From Dysgonamonadaceae bacterium (GTDB taxonomy: Bacteria > Bacteroidota > Bacteroidia > Bacteroidales > Dysgonomonadaceae), in contig JAISUH010000053.1 of NCBI GenBank assembly GCA_031272205.1, positions 1-59,430 on the forward strand: DNA of 59,430 nucleotides. Reading direction: 5' to 3'. The position numbers and the translations under genes were made by a program. Positions 16,849-26,452 of the stretch are shown piece after piece. The stretch's first letter is position 1, and the number at the start of each line of letters is the position of its first letter. Below the pieces are notes generated by a model. It worked only from the letters and a program-made list of their open reading frames with translations, ran no database searches and was not told the DNA's origin.

Positions 16849-18822
16849 TTAATCGTTCATTGAGATCAGAAATTCTTCGTTGTCGGTTGTTCGGCGCAGG
16901 CGGGTTAGTAAAAACTCCATGGCCTCTACTGAATTCATATCCGAAAGGAAATTGCGCAATACCCACATGCGGTTGAGCGTGTCTTCCGACAACAACAAAT
17001 CGTCGCGGCGCGTGCTCGACGCGATGATGTCCACAGCAGGGAAAATGCGCTTGTTGGACAGTTTGCGATCCAATTGCAGCTCCATGTTTCCCGTACCTTT
17101 GAATTCTTCAAAGATCACATCGTCCATCTTAGAACCTGTTTCCGTCAGAGCCGTAGCGATGATGGTGAGCGAGCCTCCGTTTTCGATATTGCGTGCAGCG
17201 CCGAAAAAGCGTTTGGGTTTGTGCAGCGCATTGGCGTCCACACCTCCCGAAAGCACTTTTCCCGATGCCGGTTGCACGGTATTATAGGCGCGGGCAAGGC
17301 GTGTGATGGAGTCCAGCAGAATAACCACATCGTGCCCACATTCCACCAAGCGTTTTGCTTTGCTGAGCACGATTTCGGCGATTTTCACGTGGCGGTCGGC
17401 CGGCTCGTCGAAGGTGGATGCGATGACTTCGGCGTTCACGCTGCGTTCCATATCGGTTACTTCTTCGGGACGCTCATCGATGAGCAGGATAATCATATAT
17501 ACTTCGGGGTGATTGTCGGCGATGGCATTGGCAATGTCTTTCAGGAGCATCGTTTTACCGGTTTTCGGCTGAGCCACAATCAGTCCGCGTTGTCCCTTTC
17601 CTATAGGGGAGAACATATCCACCACGCGGCAAGACAGGTTGTTGTTGTGTCCTTTTGTGAGGTTGAACTTCTCGTCCGGGAAAAGCGGTTTCAGATGGTC
17701 GAAGGGGACACGGTCGCGCACATCATCGGGTTTACGGCCGTTTATCTTATCTACTTTTACCAACGGGAAAAATTTTTCGCCCTCTTTCGGCGGACGCAAA
17801 GGACCTTCCACAATATCGCCCGTCTTCAATCCAAACAAACGGATTTGCGATTGGGAAACGTAAATATCGTCGGGTGAAGACATATAGTTGTAATCGGACG
17901 AACGTAAGAAACCGTAACCGTCCTGCATGATTTCCAACACGCCCGAAGTATTCAGTATGCCGTCGAAATCGTATCCGGGATCTTTTTCTTTCTGGGATTG
18001 ATGTTGCGGCTGCGGTTGCTGTTCCTGCTGGTTCTGAGTGTTTGGATGATTCTGTTGATTCTGTTGATTCTTATTTTTATTGGCTTGCTGTTGACTTTGC
18101 CGGGGCTGTGTGGGCGGCTGTACCGGAGCAATAAGGTCTTCCAGCATGGGACGGCTTTTTGCCGGCTGCACTGTTGTTTCTGCGGCAGTCGCCTCATTTT
18201 CGGGTTCGGTTTCTGCAATAACGGGCGGGAGTGTAACCGCCGACGGCAATTCTTGACTTTTGCCGTGATCGCGATGTTTAGAAGAACGAAAAACCAATTG
18301 AATGGCTTTTTTTGCGATTGTCTTTTCAGCCAAAGGTTCTTCTTTCTCGACGGGTTTCTCGAAAGATGTATTGTTTGCTGACATTCGCGGTTCAGTTTTG
18401 GTGGGAATATTTTTTTGAATGTTTTTTTGTTCGATATTGCGGTTTTCCGATTTGGGTAAAACAGGAGCGGTTGCCTCAATTGGTTTGTTTTGCGGCTTTG
18501 CTTCGGGTTTTTTCTCCGTTTTTTCGAATGGTTGTTTCTCTACTTCCGGTTGTTGAACAACGGCGGTTGGCAGAACGTTCTTTCTCGGACGACCCGGTCT
18601 GTTTTTATACTGTCGGTTCGGATTGTTTGCCGCTGTCTTTTCGTCGTTTTCTAATCGGGGCGAAGGACTCTTTTTTATCCCGGCAAGCGCTTGCTCGTCG
18701 AGTATTTTATAAATAAGTTCTTCTTTTTTGTATGCGTCGGGACGTCTGATACCTAATTCTTTGGCAAGCGTGCGCAATTCGGTTGTAAGCTTCTCGTTCA
18801 GCTCAATGATGTTATAAGCCAT
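16849..18822 (-). CDS. rho: Transcription termination factor Rho with long disordered insertion
   Basis: Hexameric RNA helicase that ends transcription. At 657 residues it is about 240 longer than the E. coli protein. Residues 1-45 are the Rho_N helical domain; about 50-283 are a low-complexity insertion, first K/E/P-rich, then nearly pure Q/N (about 242-276). The cold-shock RNA-binding domain is about 290-350 ([13 protein letters not shown]). The ATPase has the P-loop [21 protein letters not shown] and the R-loop SGGVDANAL. In Bacteroides a comparable disordered region has been shown to drive condensate formation and affect termination. A 180-nt leader precedes the gene. Confidence 0.96.
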   Translation of the reverse strand: MAYNIIELNEKLTTELRTLAKELGIRRPDAYKKEELIYKILDEQALAGIKKSPSPRLENDEKTAANNPNRQYKNRPGRPRKNVLPTAVVQQPEVEKQPFEKTEKKPEAKPQNKPIEATAPVLPKSENRNIEQKNIQKNIPTKTEPRMSANNTSFEKPVEKEEPLAEKTIAKKAIQLVFRSSKHRDHGKSQELPSAVTLPPVIAETEPENEATAAETTVQPAKSRPMLEDLIAPVQPPTQPRQSQQQANKNKNQQNQQNHPNTQNQQEQQPQPQHQSQKEKDPGYDFDGILNTSGVLEIMQDGYGFLRSSDYNYMSSPDDIYVSQSQIRLFGLKTGDIVEGPLRPPKEGEKFFPLVKVDKINGRKPDDVRDRVPFDHLKPLFPDEKFNLTKGHNNNLSCRVVDMFSPIGKGQRGLIVAQPKTGKTMLLKDIANAIADNHPEVYMIILLIDERPEEVTDMERSVNAEVIASTFDEPADRHVKIAEIVLSKAKRLVECGHDVVILLDSITRLARAYNTVQPASGKVLSGGVDANALHKPKRFFGAARNIENGGSLTIIATALTETGSKMDDVIFEEFKGTGNMELQLDRKLSNKRIFPAVDIIASSTRRDDLLLSEDTLNRMWVLRNFLSDMNSVEAMEFLLTRLRRTTDNEEFLISMND

Positions 18823-19012
18823 GTGAAATTATCGATTTTCCGTTATGGTTCAAAATAAAAATATTATTGTATAGAAATTATGTCGTTATGTGCTTTACGG
18901 AAAGGAACGCAGATTTTCTCCTCTCATTAACAGAACGTAACAATATAGTTTAATGAATTTTTTATTGAAAGATGACTGCTTTCGCGCATCATACTATATC
19001 GAAGATATGCTG

Positions 19013-19042
19013 CAAAGGTACGACTATTTTTGAAATTGCAAA
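19013..19042 (-). promoter_or_regulatory. rho promoter, with long 5' leader
   Basis: On the minus strand TTTG (19042-19039) and TACCTTTG (19020-19013) are 18 bp apart. The predicted start near 19006 leaves a leader of about 180 nt before the rho ATG at 18822. The leader has no ORF; autoregulation of rho through its leader is known in other bacteria. Confidence 0.55.
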
Positions 19043-19097
19043 CAATTTATGCGTTTTTTTATTGCGTTTCCGATAAATTTTAGAAAAAAAACGCCGT

Positions 19098-20168
19098 TTA
19101 TCGGGGTATTTGCCCGTTCAATATGTTTTCGTTACCGGCACGGCGTTCAATTTCGTTTTTATATAAAACAATTCTTCTTATGTCGAATGACCCCGGCGTT
19201 GCCGATTGGGAAAATAAATCGTAAGCTGCCGACACCCACTCTTTTGCCTGCGTCATATCTCCCTGCATTTCGTAGGCAAGAGCTATATTGTTGGCCGCTT
19301 TGGCCTTGTTGAGTTTGTTTTTTTGGCCGTTATAAAATTGAGTCCATTTGTCGATGGCATTGGTCCAATCGGCCCTTTCGGCATAGACCATCCCGTCTTG
19401 CATCCATTTGTTTTGCAGCGTGTAAAGCCATCGGTTTTGCGTCTCCCAATGCGGCGACAAAGAGTTGCTTGCTTTTTCGGCGGCACGGACGGCAAGTTCT
19501 TTCATAGCCTCTTTTTCCGAAGGCAAAATGTCTTCGTCGAATATAAAATTGTATGATGTGCCTGCATTCTCCAAGTCGTATCCCGCCCATTTTACGCTAT
19601 CTGTATATTGAATAACCGGTATTTCTCCCTCCATCGACGGTTGATAAACGCGAAGGATGGCCTGTACCTTGCCCACAATATCCGCAAAAATAGCGCCCTC
19701 CTGTCTGAAATGCTGCTTTCTTACGGTTGTAAAAAGAAGTTGGTCGAGCGAAATAATGGCATCAGCTCCGGCTTCGTTTCGCAAGCGGTTCATTTCGTCC
19801 GGCATAATGGGAACCTGTTCCAAGAAAAGACTGTCATTCCGCAAAGGATGTTTATAATACAATACGTCGTCGAAAAATTCTTCTTCATCAAGAAACTGGG
19901 ACAGCGCTTCCGTGAAATAAACGGCCAAGCTGTCGGCAGAAGCCGAAACATCTTCAAACTCGCTTTTCCCCAGCCGTTTTAAGGCATGGCCGATATGATC
20001 GGGCTGCGGCGTCGTATTATTAACGATCAGTACAGAACGGATGTTATTGGGAAGCGTTACCTTTGCCGGTTCCTGAGTTTCAATGGTCAAATATTTTATT
20101 CCCCCGCAAGCGTTGAGCACAACGCTCAAAAAGAGAAGGGCGAGAATGTAGTATAGGGTCTTTTTCAT
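19098..20168 (-). CDS. DUF6340 family lipoprotein with C-terminal TPR-like region
   Basis: A 356-residue lipoprotein: signal peptide and lipobox LNAC (C21). The first part (about 35-230) starts with NIRSVLIVNNTTPQ and carries the DUF6340 core, a Bacteroidales family of unknown function. The last third (NRWLYTLQNKWMQDGMVYAERADW onward, with AANNIALAYEMQGDMTQAKEW) reads as TPR-like helices. It is likely periplasmic or outer-membrane anchored. There is no operon partner: rho lies 275 bp downstream in its own unit. Confidence 0.75.
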   Translation of the reverse strand: MKKTLYYILALLFLSVVLNACGGIKYLTIETQEPAKVTLPNNIRSVLIVNNTTPQPDHIGHALKRLGKSEFEDVSASADSLAVYFTEALSQFLDEEEFFDDVLYYKHPLRNDSLFLEQVPIMPDEMNRLRNEAGADAIISLDQLLFTTVRKQHFRQEGAIFADIVGKVQAILRVYQPSMEGEIPVIQYTDSVKWAGYDLENAGTSYNFIFDEDILPSEKEAMKELAVRAAEKASNSLSPHWETQNRWLYTLQNKWMQDGMVYAERADWTNAIDKWTQFYNGQKNKLNKAKAANNIALAYEMQGDMTQAKEWVSAAYDLFSQSATPGSFDIRRIVLYKNEIERRAGNENILNGQIPR

Positions 20169-20387
20169 AAGATACAGTATTTAAAAGCATTAGACAAATA
20201 CAAAATTGATAATTGCTCATCCGATGAAAACGGTTCATATCTCCGGCAAATTTAAGGAATTATACCGAATTGCGGTAATTTTTTCTTTAAATCTTTCGTT
20301 TCGTTTTTTTTGTTGGCGCTTTTTTCGTTTTTATAAGACGGTAAATCCGTAAAAAATTATACCTTCGCATTCATAAAACGCACTCCG

Positions 20388-21878
20388 ATGAAAATTTTTT
20401 CCGCCGCACAAATCAGGGAAATCGATGCCAAGACCATCGAATACGAACCCGTTTCATCCATCGATTTGATGGAGCGTGCAGCCCAATCGTTTACCGACTG
20501 GTTTTTGGAAAATCATGTCCCGACCGAATGGTCTGTAACCCTTGTTTGCGGGACGGGTAATAACGGCGGCGACGGTTTGGCGGTCGGCCGATTGCTGCAC
20601 GGCAAAAACTATAAAGTTTGCGTTTATTTGATGCCGGGAGATACCTTATCGGCCGATTGTGCCGAAAACCTGCGACGGGCAAGAGCGTCGGGGGTGGATG
20701 TGCGGACGATTGCCGCAGCGGACAACATCCCTTTGTCGGATACGAGCGTTATCGTCGATGCTATTTTCGGTTCGGGCTTGAATCGCGAGTTGTCGGGACT
20801 TCCGGCTGAAGTTGTCCGCCGGATAAACGGGAGCGGAAAGACGGTTGTCAGCATCGATGTTCCCAGTGGTTTATTCCTCGACCGGAAAACTTCACTTGCC
20901 ATACAAGCGACCGATACGGTTACGTTTCAAATTCCGAAATTGGCCTTATATCTTCCCGTCAATCATCGTTTTGTCGGAAACGTGCATATCGTCAATATCG
21001 GTCTAAACGAAAAAGCTCTTTCGGAAGCGGAAACCCGTCTGTTTTTTACGGAGAAAGCGGATGTGCGCCCGCTGCTGAAACCCCTGTCGAAATTCGCGCA
21101 CAAAGGCGCTCAGGGGCACGCGCTTATCATCGGCGGCAGTTTTGGGAAAATCGGTTCGGTTTGCTTGGCCTCGCGAGCGGCTCTAAAAGCGGGTTGCGGC
21201 TTGGTTACGGCTTTTCTGCCCGGATGCGGCGTTCCGATCATCCAATCCCATTTCCCCGAAGCGATGGCCGTTTCAGACCGAAACGAAAATCACATTTCGG
21301 ACATCCTTTTCGAGGTTAAACCCCATGCCATTGCCATAGGCATGGGGATGGGCACGGATGAAGATTCGCAGGAAGCCTTCCGCCGATTTTTATCGACCAA
21401 CCGTGTCCCGCTTGTTATTGATGCAGACGGGCTGAACATCCTGTCGAAAAACAAAGACTGGCTCGATATGTTAGGCCCCAAAACAATCCTCACGCCACAT
21501 CCGAAAGAATTATCGCGGCTTCTCGGCGAATGGACAGACGATTTCGACAAGATCGATCGGGTGCGGAAATTTGCACGGAAATACAATGTCGTGCTCGTCG
21601 TGAAAGGAGCCTACTCTTTGGTGCTCGATGCCGAAAACCTGTTTGTAAACAGTTCAGGAACGCCGGCATTGGCGACAGCCGGAAGCGGAGACGTACTGTC
21701 GGGCATTATCGCCGGATTGATGGCACAAGGTTATGAGCCGATTGACGCGGCAAGAATCGGCGTCTATCTGCATGGTCTAACGGCCGACATCAGCTCAAAA
21801 AAAATACATCCGCGCAGTTTCGTCGCAACAGATATCATTGAACATATCGGAAAAGCTTATTTCGAGATAGAAAAATAG
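20388..21878 (+). CDS. nnrDE: Bifunctional NAD(P)H-hydrate epimerase / ADP-dependent dehydratase
   Basis: Repairs hydrated NADH and NADPH. The N-terminal epimerase half (about 1-215) shows GTGNNGGDGLAVGR and VDAIFGSGLNRELSG; the C-terminal dehydratase half (about 225-496) shows KGAQGHALIIGGS, the LTPHPKE motif and the nucleotide-binding AGSGDVLSGIIAGL. Length 496 fits the fused enzyme. A TACCTTCG element about 20 bp before the ATG is a weak promoter match. It stands alone upstream of rplU. Confidence 0.95.
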   Translation: MKIFSAAQIREIDAKTIEYEPVSSIDLMERAAQSFTDWFLENHVPTEWSVTLVCGTGNNGGDGLAVGRLLHGKNYKVCVYLMPGDTLSADCAENLRRARASGVDVRTIAAADNIPLSDTSVIVDAIFGSGLNRELSGLPAEVVRRINGSGKTVVSIDVPSGLFLDRKTSLAIQATDTVTFQIPKLALYLPVNHRFVGNVHIVNIGLNEKALSEAETRLFFTEKADVRPLLKPLSKFAHKGAQGHALIIGGSFGKIGSVCLASRAALKAGCGLVTAFLPGCGVPIIQSHFPEAMAVSDRNENHISDILFEVKPHAIAIGMGMGTDEDSQEAFRRFLSTNRVPLVIDADGLNILSKNKDWLDMLGPKTILTPHPKELSRLLGEWTDDFDKIDRVRKFARKYNVVLVVKGAYSLVLDAENLFVNSSGTPALATAGSGDVLSGIIAGLMAQGYEPIDAARIGVYLHGLTADISSKKIHPRSFVATDIIEHIGKAYFEIEK

Positions 21879-21927
21879 GGTTATCGCCAATCAGCTTTCT
21901 ATTTTTTCAAAAAAAATTCGTGTCAGG

Positions 21928-21959
21928 TTTGGATATTATCCGAAAAATAAGTACTTTTG
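21928..21959 (+). promoter_or_regulatory. rplU-rpmA promoter
   Basis: TTTG (21928-21931), 20 bp, then TACTTTTG (21952-21959): full match to the Bacteroides consensus, 83 bp before the rplU ATG. The leader between could carry autoregulation by L21, but no specific structure is recognised. Confidence 0.75.
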
Positions 21960-22041
21960 CCCCTCATTTCGCTAATAGGCTCAACAAGAAGCCGTGTTTT
22001 TCGGCTCGCCTCAGGCATGTAACGTAAAAGTTATTTTTTAT

Positions 22042-22353
22042 ATGTACGTCATTGTAGATATTCAAGGTCAGCAATTTAAAGTAGAACCTGACCAAAAATT
22101 GTTTGTCCACAGAATCAACGCCGACCAGGGCAGCACTGTGGAATACGAAAAAGTGATGCTCGTCGATAACGACGGTGCGGTTACTGTTGGAGCTCCCACC
22201 ATCGATGGGGCAAAAGTGGTTTTGGAGATTCTTTCGCATGTGAAAGGCGATAAAGTTCTCGTTTTCAAAAAGAAGAATCGAAAAGGTTACCGCAAATTGA
22301 ACGGTCATCGTCAACAATTCTCGGAAGTGAGAGTAAAAGAAATTATTGCTTAA
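22042..22353 (+). CDS. rplU: 50S ribosomal protein L21
   Basis: Beta-barrel 23S rRNA-binding protein. I chose the ATG at 22042 ([15 protein letters not shown]), giving the normal 103 residues; the frame is open further upstream to 21994 but that part is not ribosomal-protein sequence. The C-terminal [16 protein letters not shown] is characteristic. It is followed by rpmA after 20 bp, the universal rplU-rpmA pairing. Confidence 0.97.
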   Translation: MYVIVDIQGQQFKVEPDQKLFVHRINADQGSTVEYEKVMLVDNDGAVTVGAPTIDGAKVVLEILSHVKGDKVLVFKKKNRKGYRKLNGHRQQFSEVRVKEIIA

Positions 22354-22373
22354 TCAGTTAAAATCAGAAGAAA

Positions 22374-22646
22374 ATGGCACATAAGAAAGGTGTAGGTAGT
22401 TCGAAGAACGGTCGCGAATCGGAAAGTAAACGATTGGGCGTTAAGATATTTGGCGGCGAAGCAGCCAAAGCGGGAAATATCCTCGTGCGTCAGCGCGGAA
22501 CGGCTCATCATCCCGGAGAAAATGTAGGTATCGGCAAAGACCATACCTTGTTTGCATTGATTGACGGCGTGGTTGTTTTCCGCAAGAAGAAAAACAACCG
22601 TTCATTCGTTTCGGTGCTTCCCCAAGCAACAACGGCAGAGGCGTAA
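22374..22646 (+). CDS. rpmA: 50S ribosomal protein L27
   Basis: Its flexible N-terminus reaches the peptidyl-transferase centre. It begins [16 protein letters not shown], without the cleavable N-terminal extension known in Firmicutes. [17 protein letters not shown] and the [12 protein letters not shown] stretch are diagnostic. Length 90 is normal. A terminator follows at 22703. Confidence 0.97.
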   Translation: MAHKKGVGSSKNGRESESKRLGVKIFGGEAAKAGNILVRQRGTAHHPGENVGIGKDHTLFALIDGVVVFRKKKNNRSFVSVLPQATTAEA

Positions 22647-22702
22647 GTTTTCGCTGCTCGGTTTGGGTAGTCTTGAACCATAAAATATTTTTTAGTTAAT
22701 AG

Positions 22703-22743
22703 AAACAACCTGCTTTCTCGTAAAGTCAGGTTGTTTTGTTTTA
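22703..22743 (+). terminator. Terminator after rpmA
   Basis: AAACAACCTG (22703-22712) pairs with CAGGTTGTTT (22727-22736), with three further internal A-T pairs around the loop, and is followed by a T-rich tail. Confidence 0.8.
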
Positions 22744-22822
22744 TCCGACCCTCCCACTCTTCCCGCAAAGGGAGAAAAAGGCGGTTGATTCGAAAACATA
22801 AAGTTGTAAATACCCTAAATTC

Positions 22823-24001
22823 ATGCGATTAACACCTGAACAAAAGGATTTTGTCTTGAAACACGAGCGCGAAAACATCCGCGACTTGGCACTGCGTTTT
22901 TCGCGGGAAGACATGCCGTTTTTATTGTCGCAAATAGCAGGCAGGCAGATTGCCGCCGAGAAAATTTTTTCGTGGCACGAAAAAGAAGCGATCGTTTATC
23001 CGCCGCATCTATCGATAGAACAGGCTTCATCCGAAATTGCAGCGCGATACAAAGCTTCGCTCGTGCCGCAAGGTATGAGCGTTTTTGCCGATCTAACGGG
23101 CGGGATGGGCGTGGACTTCTCATTTTTCGCCCCAAAATTCCGGAAATCGGTTTACGTAGAACAAAATGCAGAGCTGTGTGAAATTGCGGAGACGAATTTT
23201 AGTCTTTTGGGCTTGCAAAACGCCGAGGTTTGCTGTTCCGACAGCAAAAATTTTTTGGAAAAAACCGATCGCATCGATTTTATTTATCTTGACCCTTCGC
23301 GGCGCAACAACGCCGGACGGAAAGTGTTTCGCATGGAAGATTGCAGTCCCGATTTGTTGGCGATAAAAACGCTGTTGCTCGAAAAATCGGAAACGATAAT
23401 GGTGAAATATTCGCCAATGCTCGATATTTCGCAAGCTCTGAAAAGCTTGGGCAAAGTATCCGAGGTACACATTGTTTCGGTGGATAACGAGTGTAAGGAA
23501 TTGTTGTTTGTTCTGTCGAAAAACGCGAAGGATGAACCTCGGTTGGCGGCTGTGAACCTGAAAAAATCGGGCGCTATAGAATTTTTTTCGTTTACGTTTC
23601 CCGACGAACAGCAGACCGCCGTTCCGCTCGCCGATACCGTCGGACGCTACCTTTACGAGCCCAACGCCTCTATCTTGAAAGCAGGCGCGTTTAAATCGGT
23701 CGCGAAGCGATACGATGTCGTCAAACTGCATGCCAACAGCCATCTCTACACTTCCGGCGAGATCGTGTCCGATTTTCCGGGACGGATTTTCGAAATCGTG
23801 GGACATTGCACACCCAACAAACGCGAATCGAAACCCATTCTTGCCGACCTGAAAAAAGCGAATATCGCTGTCCGCAATTTCCCGATGTCGGTTGCCGAAA
23901 TCCGCAAGAAAACCGGCCTGAAAGAAGGCGGCGATATCTACCTGTTTGCCACCACGCTCGCCGACGAACGAAAGGTATGGCTGAAATGCCGTAAAATATA
24001 A
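22823..24001 (+). CDS. Class I SAM-dependent methyltransferase with THUMP-like domain
   Basis: A 392-residue protein of the PG1098-type family typical of Bacteroidales. Helical N-terminus about 1-85; SAM-binding Rossmann fold with motif I FADLTGGMGVDFSFF (about 92-106) and the DPSRR motif at the catalytic strand, where N6-adenine methyltransferases have DPPY; C-terminal ferredoxin-like/THUMP-like part about 260-392. The substrate is probably RNA, by inference from the THUMP-like domain. Cosubstrate and target are unproven. It lies downstream of the rpmA terminator with no nearby partner. Confidence 0.8.
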   Translation: MRLTPEQKDFVLKHERENIRDLALRFSREDMPFLLSQIAGRQIAAEKIFSWHEKEAIVYPPHLSIEQASSEIAARYKASLVPQGMSVFADLTGGMGVDFSFFAPKFRKSVYVEQNAELCEIAETNFSLLGLQNAEVCCSDSKNFLEKTDRIDFIYLDPSRRNNAGRKVFRMEDCSPDLLAIKTLLLEKSETIMVKYSPMLDISQALKSLGKVSEVHIVSVDNECKELLFVLSKNAKDEPRLAAVNLKKSGAIEFFSFTFPDEQQTAVPLADTVGRYLYEPNASILKAGAFKSVAKRYDVVKLHANSHLYTSGEIVSDFPGRIFEIVGHCTPNKRESKPILADLKKANIAVRNFPMSVAEIRKKTGLKEGGDIYLFATTLADERKVWLKCRKI

Positions 24002-24070
24002 AACAGAAAGAGCGAACATCTTACTATATGCCCGCCCTTTCTCCTACTATTTACTATTTACTATTTGCTC

Positions 24071-25117
24071 TCAGTTCTCAACAGGAGATAATTTTTTAAC
24101 CGCCTTTCCGGTTTTTTTCTCGAACGAGATACCGTAATTCCCGGAGAAAGAGAGCCCTTGATTCTTCTTTGGCTCCGCGCTCCTTACCGGAGGATTGGCA
24201 AATTCTTTCATAATACCGACCTGTACATTATCGATCCCGTTATAATCGGGGAATGTGCCGATCGAATGGAAGGCTATCTTCACCTCTTTGCCGGCATAAG
24301 CCGATAAATTGATGACAATAGACTCCCAGATGGGATCTAAATAGTCATAGACATTACCTTCGTCGTATCGGCCTCTGTTGTGTTCGGCAGAGTCAAACAA
24401 TTCCGTCCACGTAGCGCCGTTATTGTCCGAGATTTTCACTTTCAGTGTAAAAAGCTCGTCTTCGAAATGCAGATCTCCATCGTAATACATCCAGATAGGC
24501 GCGTGAGCTTCATCGAAGGAGAGTTGATTATTCTCCTTCACCGTAAAGGATGGCGATATAAGCCATTGATCTTGCGGCATCATACCGGCTGCTGAATAGT
24601 CGAACCCGATGAGCGCTAAATAACTCCCGGAAGTAGGATAGGCATCACCGTACCAACCCGGCACCACATCCGAAATTTCCCAGGTAACTCCACTTTCGTC
24701 GTCTTTCTGTATCGTCCAATTGCTGAGAGAGAGGTCGCCGTTGTAGGTCTCCCAACTCTCCTGAAACGACGGAACGATGGATCCGCCCGCTTGCGTAACG
24801 GGAATCCGGATATCGTCGAAGCCGGGATAAGAAACCGTTACCAAGGCGACTCGCCCCATCATATAGACGTTTTTTTGAACTGTGAGGTTTATCACGGCTC
24901 CGTTGGCGCTTGCCGCGCACCATTCGCCGCCGGTAACAACGCTGACGGTAGAAGGGCTATCCGACAGTTCAATCACGCCGGTCCCTCCCGGCGCGGCATA
25001 ATTGGTTTCCGCTTTCAATACGGTCGGAGCGACTTTTTCCGCTTCATCTTTACTGCATCCGAAGCTAACGGCTAAGGCAAATGCCGCTGTCAATACAATT
25101 CCTATTTTTGTTTTCAT
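24071..25117 (-). CDS. Lipoprotein with BACON-like and choice-of-anchor J domains
   Basis: A 348-residue surface-type lipoprotein (lipobox SFGC, C21). Residues about 35-110 have a BACON-like beta fold, ending VTVSYPGFDDIRIPVTQAGG. Residues about 115-315 look like the choice-of-anchor J jelly-roll (FQESWETY...LSNWT at the start, DQWLISPSF, and IAFHSIGTFPDYNGIDNVQV at the end). Such modules bind ligands or hold cargo on the cell surface. It is the last gene of the SusC/D operon, 13 bp after the DUF4302 gene, so it probably helps capture the imported substrate. Confidence 0.75.
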   Translation of the reverse strand: MKTKIGIVLTAAFALAVSFGCSKDEAEKVAPTVLKAETNYAAPGGTGVIELSDSPSTVSVVTGGEWCAASANGAVINLTVQKNVYMMGRVALVTVSYPGFDDIRIPVTQAGGSIVPSFQESWETYNGDLSLSNWTIQKDDESGVTWEISDVVPGWYGDAYPTSGSYLALIGFDYSAAGMMPQDQWLISPSFTVKENNQLSFDEAHAPIWMYYDGDLHFEDELFTLKVKISDNNGATWTELFDSAEHNRGRYDEGNVYDYLDPIWESIVINLSAYAGKEVKIAFHSIGTFPDYNGIDNVQVGIMKEFANPPVRSAEPKKNQGLSFSGNYGISFEKKTGKAVKKLSPVEN

Positions 25118-25130
25118 ACCTTCTTCCTTT

Positions 25131-26441
25131 TTATTGTTTTGTCAATACCATATTCATATAACAATGGTCGGTATTCCAGAAATAATATGCACCGGACGTG
25201 TTGGTCAAAATCACTAACAGACCCACAGCAGCCGATATCGAACCGTCGGGCACAAACCTGACAATCAGGTTACTGCCGCTCAAATCGTTTACACCAAGCA
25301 TGTCACCTGCCGATGTCGTTACATAAAGAGAGCCGCCTCCCGGCCATGGATACAAGTGGGCGGAGGGGTAAACACTCAAATAATACGAAGGCAACTGCGA
25401 AGTCAACTCTTGCGGCGGGAAAACGAGCGTACCCGTAGCACGTTTGTAGGTAATGGAATAAGAGAAGGATGTGCTTAATCCTTTCAGCAAGTAAGAACTT
25501 CCTTCCACGCCTTTTTCCAAGGTTACCGTCTTGCTCGCATTGGCCGAATAGTTGGTATAGTTCATCGTATAGGTACCCAAGAAATCATCGTAGGTTTTAT
25601 AGGTCGGAGATACATCCGTCTTGATTACGATATTGCTTGCGTCGCCCGTTCCGGTGTAGGTATGGGCATTGGTATCCCACAGGAAACCCGATACCGTGGT
25701 ACCGTTAATATCAACCGGTTCGTAGAGCGTGATTCCATCGGGAGTATATCCGGCAAACAAGACGAGCTCGGTACTGTCGCCCTTCTCCGTTGCGTACTTC
25801 AACTTGTAAGCGTCATAGGTTCCGGCATAGGTTCCGCTACCAATTTTCTGGTTGTCCTTGTACAGTTCCAGTACCGAATAGATGATGGCGTCATCTTCAA
25901 TGGCCAATATCGAATTAAGGTAATCTTTCTTGCTCGACGAAGAGCTAAACGGCCTCATCACGGCAATATTGCCGTAGCGTTTTCCTTTCAAGATCACTTC
26001 TTCGGCCGATATTTTGGTTACGACAAATTCGTAATCGCCTCCGTAACCGTAAATATTGGAGGATCCCCATGGTTCGGAAAGGTAGTGAAACACTTCGTTG
26101 TAGGTGTCGAAGGTAAGTATGGGCCCCTGTTCTCCAATAAGACGGTAGAGCGAACGATAAGTGCTGTCGGGCGCTAATTCGGAAGTAACGCCTACCCAGC
26201 CGTCGTCGCCAAACTCAAAAATATAATTGACACCCCCTACTTTTTCGGTAGATTCGCCGGCATAGTATTGCACCAACCATCCCTTGGGGGCGGCCGTCAA
26301 TATGTCGGTGGACTCTTTCAGCGCGGCGGAAAGCCGATTGGCGGAAGAATCGTCAAACAAACTTGCTTCTTCCCGTGTACACGAAGAGAAGGGTAAGGCT
26401 GCCAGCAAAAAGGCAAACAGTATGTATAATAACTTTTTCAT
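25131..26441 (-). CDS. DUF4302 domain lipoprotein
   Basis: A 436-residue lipoprotein (lipobox PFSSC, C21). The first half carries the DUF4302 pattern: ALKESTDILTAAPKGWLVQYY, then VGGVNYIFEFGDDGWVGVTSE and SEPWGSSNIYGYGGDYEF. These proteins regularly accompany SusC/D pairs that also encode an HExxH lipoprotein. The function is unknown; a surface ligand-binding role is inferred. It is 13 bp from its downstream neighbour and 11 bp from the metallohydrolase gene. Confidence 0.8.
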   Translation of the reverse strand: MKKLLYILFAFLLAALPFSSCTREEASLFDDSSANRLSAALKESTDILTAAPKGWLVQYYAGESTEKVGGVNYIFEFGDDGWVGVTSELAPDSTYRSLYRLIGEQGPILTFDTYNEVFHYLSEPWGSSNIYGYGGDYEFVVTKISAEEVILKGKRYGNIAVMRPFSSSSSKKDYLNSILAIEDDAIIYSVLELYKDNQKIGSGTYAGTYDAYKLKYATEKGDSTELVLFAGYTPDGITLYEPVDINGTTVSGFLWDTNAHTYTGTGDASNIVIKTDVSPTYKTYDDFLGTYTMNYTNYSANASKTVTLEKGVEGSSYLLKGLSTSFSYSITYKRATGTLVFPPQELTSQLPSYYLSVYPSAHLYPWPGGGSLYVTTSAGDMLGVNDLSGSNLIVRFVPDGSISAAVGLLVILTNTSGAYYFWNTDHCYMNMVLTKQ

Positions 26442-26452
26442 ACGTCAATTCA

